This document shows positions 56,405 through 63,860 of a stretch of 64,000 nt of DNA, in pieces; within the stretch, counting starts at the first letter, position 1, and each line of letters begins with the position of its first letter. A program made the translations under genes and the position numbers. The notes below the pieces were generated by a model. The model saw nothing but the letters and a program-made list of their open reading frames with translations. It was not told where the DNA came from and searched no databases. Where the stretch lies: assembly GCF_022352055.1 (NCBI RefSeq), contig NZ_JAKRWM010000001.1:186001-250000 (forward strand). The letters run 5' to 3'. Source of the DNA: Cohnella mopanensis. Its GTDB lineage: Bacteria > Bacillota > Bacilli > Paenibacillales > Paenibacillaceae.

Positions 56405-58018
56405 TTATTTGGATAATCGTTCTTCCCGATATTCCAGCGGCGTTTTTCCGGTTACTTTTTTGAAAATTTTGCTGAAATGACCCTGATTCGGATAACCGAC
56501 CTTCTCGGCGATTTCATAGATTTTCATTCCGCTGCCCATGAACAGGATCGCCTGTTCTACTCTTTTTCGCGTCACGTATTCGACGAACGTTTCTCCGGTT
56601 TCCTTGGCGAAGATTTTACTGAGGTAGCTTTCGCTGATTCCAACCGCCTCGCTGGCGCTCAGTAAGGAAATCGGTTCCTGATAGTGGCGGTCGATCCACT
56701 TTTTAACCTTTTCCACTAACGGAGGCGAATTTTCCTGGATTCGTTTTTTGGGATCGATGTTGTCGAAGACGGATTGAATCAACGATCGGAATCCAATGTT
56801 CAACTGGCCAACATGCTCGTAATAAGCTAATCGTTCGACGGGTGATTCTTGCTCGCCTAGGCTATCCCAATTAAGTCCTTTGGAATAAAGCAAGGAGCTG
56901 ATTTCCCACAACAGCGCTTGATAGACGTGTAACGTCTTCTCGACGGGAACGCCGCAAGCGTTGGCGAGAACGTCCATGCCATTATCCAGCTTCTTGCACC
57001 AATCCGGATTGCCGGTTTCCAAATCGCGCAAGAGCTCGGGTACGTTCCAGACTTTATTGGGCAAGGTATTGGGATAAACGGTAACGTCTTCTTCGAAATA
57101 AGCTCGTCCGGATCCGAGATAAAATTTGGCATCCGCCCACTGTCTGGCCAGCTTATGCTGTTCTCCCCAGGAGGAATAATGGGCGCAAACCCGAGAAATG
57201 CCTAGAGTAATCTCGACATTCATATAGTCGCGGATATGGCGAATGATTTTGTTCGCCATATCGGCCATCGTTTCCCGCGTTTGCAGTTGTCCGATTTGTC
57301 CGGGGATACGGAATAGCAGGGCGTACTCCCGCGCGTCGATGCGGGCGACTACGGAATCCAACCGGTAAACGTCCGCGACCTGGCGAATGGAGTGGGAAAT
57401 CAGACGGCTTCGCTGCGTATCCAAATCTCTGTCCGTGGGAGGAGAGTGTCGATCGATAAGCAAGCAAAATAAGATGTGACGCGAACCCTCCAAGGACAGC
57501 AGCCATTCAGAAATCGCATTATCTTCCCGTGAAGGGGCGCTTGCGGATAGAATCAGGGAACGCAGCGTTTCTTTCTTCAGTTGGTCTATGCGTGCGAGGC
57601 TTTCTCTTTGCTGCCGTTCCTGAATGTCGTTAGCTTCGCTTATCTTTCGAACCGTCTTCAGAATGACTTCCCCTACATGCTCCGCGTTCAGATCCTCCTT
57701 GATGATGTAATCGTATGCTCCGTATACGAATGCCTGGCGAACGTACTCGTATTGGGAGTATGCGCTTAGTATAACTACGGCTACTTTCCGTCCTTCTTCC
57801 GAGTCCCTAAGTTTCTTTAGAAATTCGATGCCTGACAGTATGGGCATCTGAATATCGACGATGACCAAATCGATGCGCAGCGGTGCGATCATCCTTAACG
57901 CATCCTGCCCGTTGGAAGCCTCGCCGACGATTTCGCATTCGTAATCGTCCCAACGGATGAGTTCCCTTAAGGCGAGCCTGTATATCGGCTCGTCGTCTAC
58001 GATCAATACTCTAAGCAT
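56405..58018 (-). CDS. AraC-type response regulator (YesN-like)
   Basis: About 537 residues. The N-terminal receiver (MLRVLIVDDEPIYRLALRELI) carries the phosphoacceptor Asp in DLVIVDIQMPILSG and the Lys in YDYIIKEDL, where Glu follows instead of the usual Pro. The long middle linker is similar in layout to the regulator at 17867. The C-terminal AraC domain reads ISLLSASEAVGISESYLSKIFAKETGETFVEYVTRKRVEQA and KIYEIAEKVGYPNQGHFSKIFKKVTGKTPLEYRE. ATG 58018 has GAGGGG about 8 bases upstream and overlaps the kinase gene. It likely activates the importer genes that follow. Confidence 0.93.
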   Translation of the reverse strand: MLRVLIVDDEPIYRLALRELIRWDDYECEIVGEASNGQDALRMIAPLRIDLVIVDIQMPILSGIEFLKKLRDSEEGRKVAVVILSAYSQYEYVRQAFVYGAYDYIIKEDLNAEHVGEVILKTVRKISEANDIQERQQRESLARIDQLKKETLRSLILSASAPSREDNAISEWLLSLEGSRHILFCLLIDRHSPPTDRDLDTQRSRLISHSIRQVADVYRLDSVVARIDAREYALLFRIPGQIGQLQTRETMADMANKIIRHIRDYMNVEITLGISRVCAHYSSWGEQHKLARQWADAKFYLGSGRAYFEEDVTVYPNTLPNKVWNVPELLRDLETGNPDWCKKLDNGMDVLANACGVPVEKTLHVYQALLWEISSLLYSKGLNWDSLGEQESPVERLAYYEHVGQLNIGFRSLIQSVFDNIDPKKRIQENSPPLVEKVKKWIDRHYQEPISLLSASEAVGISESYLSKIFAKETGETFVEYVTRKRVEQAILFMGSGMKIYEIAEKVGYPNQGHFSKIFKKVTGKTPLEYREERLSK

Positions 58019-59816
58019 GCCCGACATCCCCTCTAAGATTAGGCAACACGACCGTTACGGTCGTGCCCTCATTTTGTTCGCTTTCTATCGTGATCCCGTA
58101 AGCTGGCCCGTAGTTCAATCTCAACCTGTCATGGACGTTCTTCAATCCGATGCCGTTAAAGCTTTCCTGAACGTTGGATTCCTTGGAATCCAGCAGTTTT
58201 CGCATCAGCTCGGGGTTCATTCCTCTGCCGTTATCGCGAATGACGATTTGGCAATCCATTCGACGGGTTTCTCCCGACACTTGGATGAGGCCTCTCGTTT
58301 CTCTTTCGTGAAGCCCGTGAATAATGGCGTTTTCAACGATTGGCTGCAGCAACAGCTTCAGAATTCGGATCGAACTCGTCTCGGCATCGATATCGTATCG
58401 GATGTCGAACTGGTCGCCGTACCTAATTTTCATGATCTGCACGTAATAGTCGAGCAACTTGATTTCTTCCTCCAACGTTGTATACATCCCTCCGCGGTTA
58501 AAGGCGGAAGACAAAAGCTTGGTCAGAGCTTCGGTCATTTTCTGGATATTGACCGCGTTCGAAATGCTAGCCATCAGCTTAATCGTATTTAAAGTGTTCA
58601 GCAGGAAATGCGGGTTAATCTGCGATTGAAGGGAGGCGATTTCGGCTAATCTCTTCTGGGTTTCTTTGTCTTCGATTTCTTGGATCGACGACTTTAATTG
58701 CGATACCATCTCGTTAAACGTTACTCCAAGCACGTAGGTCTCGACGGGGCCGGATTCCTTGATCTTAGCCTTGAGGTTGCCGGCTTTAACGGAGGCCATT
58801 TGATTGACGAGCGATCCGATCGGTTTCACGATGCTTCGAACAAGTAAATAGGAGACAAGCAGGAACACGATCAGTCCGGCGGCGGACAATAATAAAATCC
58901 GTTTATACATGGTGTTGATCTGTTTAACCATATTGCTGTACGAGTACACCTGAATGTACTTAAAACCTTGGTCGGAGGATCGGTAGACGATGAACGATTG
59001 CTTGCCATCGATATTCTCTACGTAATTACCGCTCGTCCCTGTAAGCGCTTGCTTAAAATGCGGATTTTCGCTAATGCCATCTTTCATGGCTTCCTCATTC
59101 GTCGAAGCGACAATGGAGCCCGAAGCGTTCAGTACGAAGCTATCTCCGGCATCGGAAACTTCGGTTTTGAGGAGGTTGGTGATTTCGGCCGCGTTAAAAA
59201 CGAAGTAGATCATTTCCACTTGGAAGAAAGCCATGCTGTAATTGGGTGCTACCGCGACGCTGATGTAGTTATCGTTATCGTTATCGTTGAACATGCCCGA
59301 ATTCGTCTCGGCTCCCATGATATGTACTTTGTTTTTATTTTGAAGCACATCGCGATACCAGCTTTGAGCGCGCATCTTAGTCTCGTCGATCGATAAGTTT
59401 TGTTTGTAGCTCGCCGCTCCTTGTTCGTTAAAAGTGAACACGACGGAAAGAACGTCGGGAGTGTAGTGAAAGTAACTATGCAAATTGGATTCGAGTTTCC
59501 TGCTCAGTTCAAGCTGGTCCTGTTTAGATTCGGAGAAATGGGCGGAGGAAGCTGCAGTAATCATCCCGCGGTCGTTAGCGATCGTCGCGATCGTATTTTT
59601 CATGAGTCGCAGCTTATCGTCTACCGTATACGAGATTTGTTCCAGCGTCTGCATAGCTCGGGATGTCGCGTTATCCAATAAAATCGTATTGAACGATCTG
59701 ACGGAATAGCTAGCAATCAACGTAATGGGAAGAGAAATCATGATGACGAAAGAGACGATTAAGAGTGTGGAAATTTTCCACCTTCTCCGATAAGGGGATG
59801 ACGGCAATGGCAGCAA
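58011..59816 (-). CDS. Sensor histidine kinase (YesM-like)
   Basis: This 601-residue kinase has a first membrane helix (ISTLLIVSFVIMISLPITLIASY), an extracellular Cache-like sensor region, a second helix near residues 300-320 (RILLLSAAGLIVFLLVSYLLVRS), a HAMP linker (PIGSLVNQMASVKAGNLKAKI), the His motif LQSQINPHFLLNTLNTIKLMA, and a HATPase with QPIVENAIIHGLHE and IRDNGRGMN. The TTG start at 59816 has AAGGA about 6 bases upstream. Its 3' end overlaps the response-regulator gene by 8 bases. There is no anchored binding protein here, unlike the system at 17867, so it may sense sugar directly or through the importer lipoprotein. Confidence 0.92.
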   Translation of the reverse strand: MLPLPSSPYRRRWKISTLLIVSFVIMISLPITLIASYSVRSFNTILLDNATSRAMQTLEQISYTVDDKLRLMKNTIATIANDRGMITAASSAHFSESKQDQLELSRKLESNLHSYFHYTPDVLSVVFTFNEQGAASYKQNLSIDETKMRAQSWYRDVLQNKNKVHIMGAETNSGMFNDNDNDNYISVAVAPNYSMAFFQVEMIYFVFNAAEITNLLKTEVSDAGDSFVLNASGSIVASTNEEAMKDGISENPHFKQALTGTSGNYVENIDGKQSFIVYRSSDQGFKYIQVYSYSNMVKQINTMYKRILLLSAAGLIVFLLVSYLLVRSIVKPIGSLVNQMASVKAGNLKAKIKESGPVETYVLGVTFNEMVSQLKSSIQEIEDKETQKRLAEIASLQSQINPHFLLNTLNTIKLMASISNAVNIQKMTEALTKLLSSAFNRGGMYTTLEEEIKLLDYYVQIMKIRYGDQFDIRYDIDAETSSIRILKLLLQPIVENAIIHGLHERETRGLIQVSGETRRMDCQIVIRDNGRGMNPELMRKLLDSKESNVQESFNGIGLKNVHDRLRLNYGPAYGITIESEQNEGTTVTVVLPNLRGDVGHA

Positions 59817-60152
59817 CGGGATTCCTTCTTTCCGTTAGGTCAACTGTATTAATTGTTTACAATAGCACTCTCCCGTTGTTTTCGACAAGTGATAGGGAGC
59901 TGCTCGAAGGTTGACTTCGCGGAAAAGTAAGTTTTGTAACCCGTTATAATGTGTCATCTCAAGTCAAGTATTTCGAGTGATCCAACCATAGTAGGGAAAA
60001 ACAACACAATTTACTCCATATTACTAGCGGAATACTATAAAGACTTTCACCTATTAATGTAATATTATATTACATAAGAATGCCAAATTACTGTTACCAA
60101 TCAATCGCGTTATATAAAATGACTGATGGGCATAGAAGAAGGAGGCAGCCTT
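59817..60152. other. 336-bp divergent intergenic region
   Basis: This gap separates the minus-strand sensor kinase operon from the plus-strand PucR-type gene. It contains a full-consensus GlnR/TnrA box (60058-60074) and a TATAAA-type -10 candidate near 60113. No gene was seen. Confidence 0.6.
60057..60075. promoter_or_regulatory. GlnR/TnrA box
   Basis: ATGTAATATTATATTACAT is a perfect 19-base palindrome around one central T. Its inner 17 bases, TGTAATATTATATTACA, fit the TnrA/GlnR consensus TGTNANAWWWTMTNACA at every fixed position. It lies 78 bases upstream of the PucR-type start, and about 60 bases upstream of the expected transcription start if TATAAA near 60113 is the -10. Confidence 0.8.
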
Positions 60153-61613
60153 ATGGCCATAATTCCGCGCACGGAAAAGCTCCAGGATAGCCATTCGGAA
60201 GACAGCGGGGGGGCCGTCCTAGGCATTCATAAGATCAGTCCTAAGGACGGAGTGCCGTCCGAGAATATTGCAGATGCGGAGAAGCAGGGTGTTCCCCTGT
60301 TGGAGATTCCGGGCGACACCTCGCTATCCTCAGCGGTAAAAATGGTCATGGAAAGGGTTCTGGCACAGGAAACGTCCCAGCTTGCGGACCTGCAAACCCG
60401 AATACAGAGCATGGCGCGTTTGCTCTTGGAGGGAAACGGGCTCTATGCTCTCTTGGATGCGATGGAGGATTTGCTGGACAATCCGGTAGCGGTCGTACGG
60501 GAGAACGAGAAGGCTTGGTTATCCAAAAGCTTAAGAAGCACGGAACCGACGGAGGTATGGCCGCTTCTTCAATCACTCACGTTCCGTCAAGTAGGGAGAG
60601 GCTCCAGTAACGGATTCATGCACTTGCAGAATGCTTATCGAACCTATGTGAATCAGATTCCGACAAGGAAGATGAAACAGGCTTGTTTGGTTCTGGTTGA
60701 GCGCAACCGGGATATCCAGCCGATCGATGCGCTCAGCGTGGATCGCCTTTCTTCGCTCGTGGGACTTGAACTCGCTAACGTGGAAGCGGTTCGAGAAGTA
60801 GAAGGCAAATACCTCGACCAATTTCTGCAGGATTGGCTCTCCGGCAAAATCGTCTCGCAGGCGGATTGGAAGCTGAGGGCGGACGTTTGCGGTTGCTTGA
60901 TCGCGGAAGGAACTCCGATGTGCGCGATTCTAGTCGGCTGGCGGACACCCGAGACGCCCGAGAAGCTGAGAGAAGTCGCGCGGCGACTTCGGTCGGAGAG
61001 GCTTCGGTCCGTGGACGGCTTACTGGCTGCGCAGATCGGCGATGATCTTGCGCTGGTTGTTCCGATCGTCCCGACCCTGCCTGCGGGAGCCGAGAGGGAC
61101 GAAGTAGCGTCGCAATTCATTCATAGATTGTTAATGGAGCTTCGTATATTGCTGGGAGATCGCGAACTGATCCTTTTTGCGGGCAGGGTTACCGAGCGTA
61201 CGGACGGATTACAAGGAAGCTGGGCTCAGGCGAAGAGGTCACGACAGGTAGCGGAGGTGTGCAGGCTTCCTGGTGAAGTCGTCGCTTATGATCGGCTCGG
61301 AGTGTACTCCTTGCTCTATTTAATTCCGTCCGGAGAAGAGAGAGAGCAATTTCTAAGCCGTTTCGCCATTCCGCTTCAGCAAGCGGACCGTAAGGGGGGC
61401 GGACGGCTAGTGGAGACATTAGAGATGTTCTTCCAGTGCAACGGCAACATTAAGCTCACTTCGGAAAAATTGTACGCCCATTATAATACGATCGTGTACC
61501 GTCTGGAGAAAGTCCAATCGATTCTAGGCGTCACGTTGGACGATCCTGAAGACAGGCTTCAATTGCATTTAGCGTTGAAGCTCGGCCAGATTACGCCGGG
61601 GACATCCGGTTAG
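60153..61613 (+). CDS. PucR/CdaR-family transcriptional regulator with shortened N-terminus
   Basis: About 486 residues. The C-terminal HTH is of the PucR type (LVETLEMFFQCNGNIKLTSEKLYAHYNTIVYRLEKVQSILGVTLDDPEDRLQLHLALKL), and the middle GGDEF-like region (FLQDWLSGKIVSQADWKLRADVCGC...) also fits. The N-terminal purine-catabolism domain is reduced to GVPLLEIPGDTSLSSAVKMVMERVLAQE. ATG 60153 has AAGGAGG about 8 bases upstream; an ATG nine codons earlier overlaps that site. In Bacillus subtilis PucR controls purine breakdown and its gene is under TnrA; the GlnR/TnrA box upstream fits a nitrogen-linked role. No catabolic genes lie next to it. Confidence 0.88.
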   Translation: MAIIPRTEKLQDSHSEDSGGAVLGIHKISPKDGVPSENIADAEKQGVPLLEIPGDTSLSSAVKMVMERVLAQETSQLADLQTRIQSMARLLLEGNGLYALLDAMEDLLDNPVAVVRENEKAWLSKSLRSTEPTEVWPLLQSLTFRQVGRGSSNGFMHLQNAYRTYVNQIPTRKMKQACLVLVERNRDIQPIDALSVDRLSSLVGLELANVEAVREVEGKYLDQFLQDWLSGKIVSQADWKLRADVCGCLIAEGTPMCAILVGWRTPETPEKLREVARRLRSERLRSVDGLLAAQIGDDLALVVPIVPTLPAGAERDEVASQFIHRLLMELRILLGDRELILFAGRVTERTDGLQGSWAQAKRSRQVAEVCRLPGEVVAYDRLGVYSLLYLIPSGEEREQFLSRFAIPLQQADRKGGGRLVETLEMFFQCNGNIKLTSEKLYAHYNTIVYRLEKVQSILGVTLDDPEDRLQLHLALKLGQITPGTSG

Positions 61614-61615
61614 CT

Positions 61616-61659
61616 CCACATAAAAACACCTTGCCAGTTGGCAAGGTGTTTTTATGTGG
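61616..61659. terminator. Strong terminator, perfect stem
   Basis: The arms ACACCTTGCCA and TGGCAAGGTGT continue outward through AAAA/TTTT and CCACAT/ATGTGG, giving about 21 paired bases with a minimal loop. It serves the PucR-type gene and probably the convergent minus-strand operon. Confidence 0.88.
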
Positions 61660-61672
61660 AAAGATTAGTCGA

Positions 61673-61804
61673 TTAGTAGCCAGCCCGAAGAATGATGACC
61701 AAGAGGACGAAGAGAACTAAAGCGAAAGCAGCTACACCCATGCCTCCGACGTGTGTAGGTCCGCATCCACAACCTGTTGCTGCACCTGCAACCGGATAAC
61801 CCAT
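61673..61804 (-). CDS. YjcZ-like sporulation miniprotein
   Basis: This 43-residue protein was read directly from the minus strand. The N-terminal part is small-residue-rich (MGYPVAGAATGCGCGPTHVGG) and has two Cys; one membrane helix (GVAAFALVLFVLLVIILRAG) and a final Tyr follow. The layout (Gly-rich head, single hydrophobic helix, aromatic end) is that of the YjcZ family of tiny sporulation membrane proteins. GGGAGG lies about 9 bases before the ATG. It lies 118 bases after the gerPE-like gene on the same strand, consistent with expression in the mother cell or spore. Confidence 0.75.
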   Translation of the reverse strand: MGYPVAGAATGCGCGPTHVGGMGVAAFALVLFVLLVIILRAGY

Positions 61805-61921
61805 TGTTGAAAACCTCCCGTGTTCTTATGTGATGTGATGGCGAATCACAATGTCAGCATATGGCGGGGGACACTCGGAATCCTGTACGTTTGTACCGGG
61901 AGGACAAATATTCCGTATTTT

Positions 61922-62305
61922 TCAGCCACTCGATAGTTTATTGAAGTTGCGTATGTGCTTGATTCTAGAAACGCCTTGCAGAGGACCGCCATTTCCTACT
62001 TGCAACAAGGAGGAGGCGGATACGCCAAGCGCTCTGACCGACCCGACGCGAATAGAAGGAAACGAAGACCAGCTTTGGAAATCCACTGTTCCGCACGGCA
62101 GCAACGTTAGCTTAGGGAGACCGAAAATCCGGTACGAGGCGAAGCGAAATTCGTCTTCTATGTTATTTGGAACCGCGCGCTGGATCGCCAACGCCTTGGA
62201 AGTGAGGTTGTTATTTTTGCCGTCTCCCAGATGCACGATGCCGGAAGAACTAACCGTATTTACGAAAAGCCAGCCTAATGTTGTGCTTCTGTATTCGATG
62301 CTCAT
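61922..62305 (-). CDS. Spore germination protein GerPE-like
   Basis: This 127-residue protein has the GerPE pattern: YRSTTLGWLFVNTVSSSGIVHLGDGKNNNLTSKALAIQRAVPN and the C-terminal SIRVGSVRALGVSASSLLQVGNGGPLQGVSRIKHIR, a repeated V..SSS.L..G motif shared with GerPB and GerPD. GerP proteins lie in the spore coat and help germinants pass to their receptors. ATG 62305 has GGAGGAGG about 6-7 bases upstream. Last gerP gene of this operon; no gerPF-like gene follows. Confidence 0.88.
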   Translation of the reverse strand: MSIEYRSTTLGWLFVNTVSSSGIVHLGDGKNNNLTSKALAIQRAVPNNIEDEFRFASYRIFGLPKLTLLPCGTVDFQSWSSFPSIRVGSVRALGVSASSLLQVGNGGPLQGVSRIKHIRNFNKLSSG

Positions 62306-62532
62306 TCGAGATCCTCCTCCGGTGGGGCAGGGAGAGGCGCTAGCGGACCGACGATGACGGACTCTGGCGGTGTATCGAAAAACGAATAGAGCGTGATCGA
62401 TTCGGTGTCGCCGAGAAGGAGTGCCGATGAGCTCGAAACGCCCACTAGGCATATCGAACCTACGTTCACAGGTCCATTGTTAACGGTTAAGCGATAAGGG
62501 AGCGGCGCTTGCATGTTGGTGGGATTACCCAT
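62302..62532 (-). CDS. Spore germination protein GerPD-like
   Basis: 76 residues: YRLTVNNGPVNVGSICLVGVSSSSALLLGDTESITLYSFFDTPPESVIVGPLAPLP. The GVSSSS-LLLGDTESI and FFDTPPES-I-GP-APL strings are the GerPD hallmark. ATG 62532 was chosen because AAGG lies 9 bases upstream; ATG 62541 overlaps it. It overlaps the gerPC-like gene upstream and the gerPE-like gene downstream by a few bases. Confidence 0.9.
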   Translation of the reverse strand: MGNPTNMQAPLPYRLTVNNGPVNVGSICLVGVSSSSALLLGDTESITLYSFFDTPPESVIVGPLAPLPAPPEEDLE

Positions 62533-63190
62533 TCTGATCATCCTTTTTCAGTTGTTTGCCCAAATAAGCCGAGAATGCAGCTTGAATATCCCGGCGGGTT
62601 TTATCCTTGACCGACTCGTTCCAATTTTTCCGTTCTTCATCCGTCCCTTTGTCCGGATAGTCAATCGTCTTCGCATAGTAGCGCACCCGATCGTTCAACT
62701 GTTTGTTCACGTCATCCAGTATCGTTCGGCGATGCTCTTCATCCAGCGTAATCCCGAATTGCCGCTCCATTCCTATAAGAATCGCAGGAGCTTCTTTGAT
62801 CATATATTCATTCATATCTTTCTGCAGCGCACGAATCGGGAGATTAGCCTCCTCGGTCTGCTCCGTATTTACGTTCCAGCAAACGGGATTAGGCGTTTCG
62901 AATGATTCGATCCCCTGGACGCCTTGCGGCGATATTCCAACGTTCAGCGTACCCTCCAGGCGATTCACTTTTAATTGGTCAAAGTGGTATTCGACGTGCA
63001 AGGGCTGTTTGTTTCTGACTTCATCTAGTTGCTTCTGCACGTTAGCTAGTTGTTCGGTCAGCTGTTGAAGCTTTACCTCGGTTTGATAAAGCCGCTGGCA
63101 CCACTCCGTCCAGTTCAGTGCAACAGGAGCTTGCGGCTGCTGTTGATATACGCTGTTCCATAGATAGGGCTGTTGCATCGGCATCTGCAT
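62525..63190 (-). CDS. Spore germination protein GerPC-like
   Basis: 221 residues. After a Gln/Pro-rich lead comes a coiled coil (LNWTEWCQRLYQTEVKLQQLTEQLANVQKQLDEVRNKQ), then HVEYHFDQLKVNRLEGTLNVGISPQGVQGIESFE, the central GerPC string, and an acidic helical tail (DEEHRRTILDDVNKQLNDRVRYY). The length is close to the family's usual 200 or so. ATG 63190 has AGAGGGG about 6 bases upstream. It is the structural partner thought to hold other GerP proteins in the coat. Confidence 0.9.
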   Translation of the reverse strand: MQMPMQQPYLWNSVYQQQPQAPVALNWTEWCQRLYQTEVKLQQLTEQLANVQKQLDEVRNKQPLHVEYHFDQLKVNRLEGTLNVGISPQGVQGIESFETPNPVCWNVNTEQTEEANLPIRALQKDMNEYMIKEAPAILIGMERQFGITLDEEHRRTILDDVNKQLNDRVRYYAKTIDYPDKGTDEERKNWNESVKDKTRRDIQAAFSAYLGKQLKKDDQNG

Positions 63191-63204
63191 CGGAGACCCC
63201 TCTT

Positions 63205-63420
63205 TCAGGTTGGATTCGGAAGCGGCACGAGCGATAAAGCGCTGCTTACTTCGCCCAGCTCATTCAGCGAGGGGGCAGGTCCCGTGAAACCGCCAGTATT
63301 GTATAGCTGGGATAACGCTTGGATGCTGCCTGCGCTTCCGATTTGGAGCACCGAGGAATTGGTCACGCCGTCTACCCGAAGCTGACCGATCGTTATGGTC
63401 TGATTTATATTCCAATTCAT
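63205..63420 (-). CDS. Spore germination protein GerPB-like
   Basis: 71 residues: WNINQTITIGQLRVDGVTNSSVLQIGSAGSIQALSQLYNTGGFTGPAP, where GVTNSSVLQIG-AGSI is the GerPB/GerPD-type motif and the YNTGGFTGPAP tail marks GerPB. The start overlaps the stop of the first operon gene by one base (TAATG). Confidence 0.9.
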   Translation of the reverse strand: MNWNINQTITIGQLRVDGVTNSSVLQIGSAGSIQALSQLYNTGGFTGPAPSLNELGEVSSALSLVPLPNPT

Positions 63421-63662
63421 TAGATGACCCCCGAGTTTCCAACGGTGTTTTCCGAGGAATCTTGAACATCCGGATCGTTCGTAATCGTCGCGCTAACCGC
63501 ATTGTTGCTTCTAGATAGATCCCCCGTAATGAAGGAACCGGAGCCTGCATAGGTTTTGGAGGTGCTGGACGGAGAAATTTGGATCGTATCCCCGAATTGA
63601 ACGACGCCGCTGCCGCCAACGCTAAGGATTTTGACATTGCCGATGATGCATGGCATGGGCAT
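63420..63662 (-). CDS. Spore germination protein GerPA/GerPF-like
   Basis: 80 residues: GNVKILSVGGSGVVQFGDTIQISPSSTSKTYAGSGSFITGDLSRSNNAVSATITNDPDVQDSSENT, the shared GerPA/GerPF family pattern (ISP-S-SKTYAGSGS-TGD...N-VSAT-T-DPDV-D). Position as first gene suggests the gerPA role, but the A and F types cannot be separated by eye. ATG 63662 has AAGGAG 5 bases upstream. A sigma-K-like promoter is visible just upstream. Confidence 0.92.
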   Translation of the reverse strand: MPMPCIIGNVKILSVGGSGVVQFGDTIQISPSSTSKTYAGSGSFITGDLSRSNNAVSATITNDPDVQDSSENTVGNSGVI

Positions 63663-63691
63663 AACGACTCCTTCGCTTTAGGCTCTCTGAA

Positions 63692-63719
63692 CAGTGTATG
63701 AAGGCGATAGCCCAGAGGT
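63692..63719 (-). promoter_or_regulatory. Sigma-K-like promoter of the gerP operon
   Basis: Reading the minus strand, AC (63719-63718), a 17-base spacer and CATACACT (63700-63693) resemble the SigK pattern AC-N16/17-CATANNNTA without the final A. gerP is transcribed by SigK in Bacillus subtilis. Confidence 0.4.
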
Positions 63720-63860
63720 TCATCCGAAGCTCCCTAAAACCCAACCCTGCCGCGCACAGGAGGGATGGTCCAATCATATGCTGGTGAATAGAGTCTGGGC
63801 GATGGTACTCGAATCTGCTTGCATGACGCGTGCCATTTTGCCGTTGGAGGGAATAGGATC

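Noticed and set aside
61851..62357. 168-codon plus-strand open frame opposite gerPE
   Set aside because: The minus strand encodes a clear GerPE with a good ribosome binding site; this frame shows no recognisable domain.
62306..62452. 5' extension of the gerPE frame by 49 codons
   Set aside because: The extension lies inside gerPD and is Arg-rich without family similarity; ATG 62305 has GGAGGAGG upstream.
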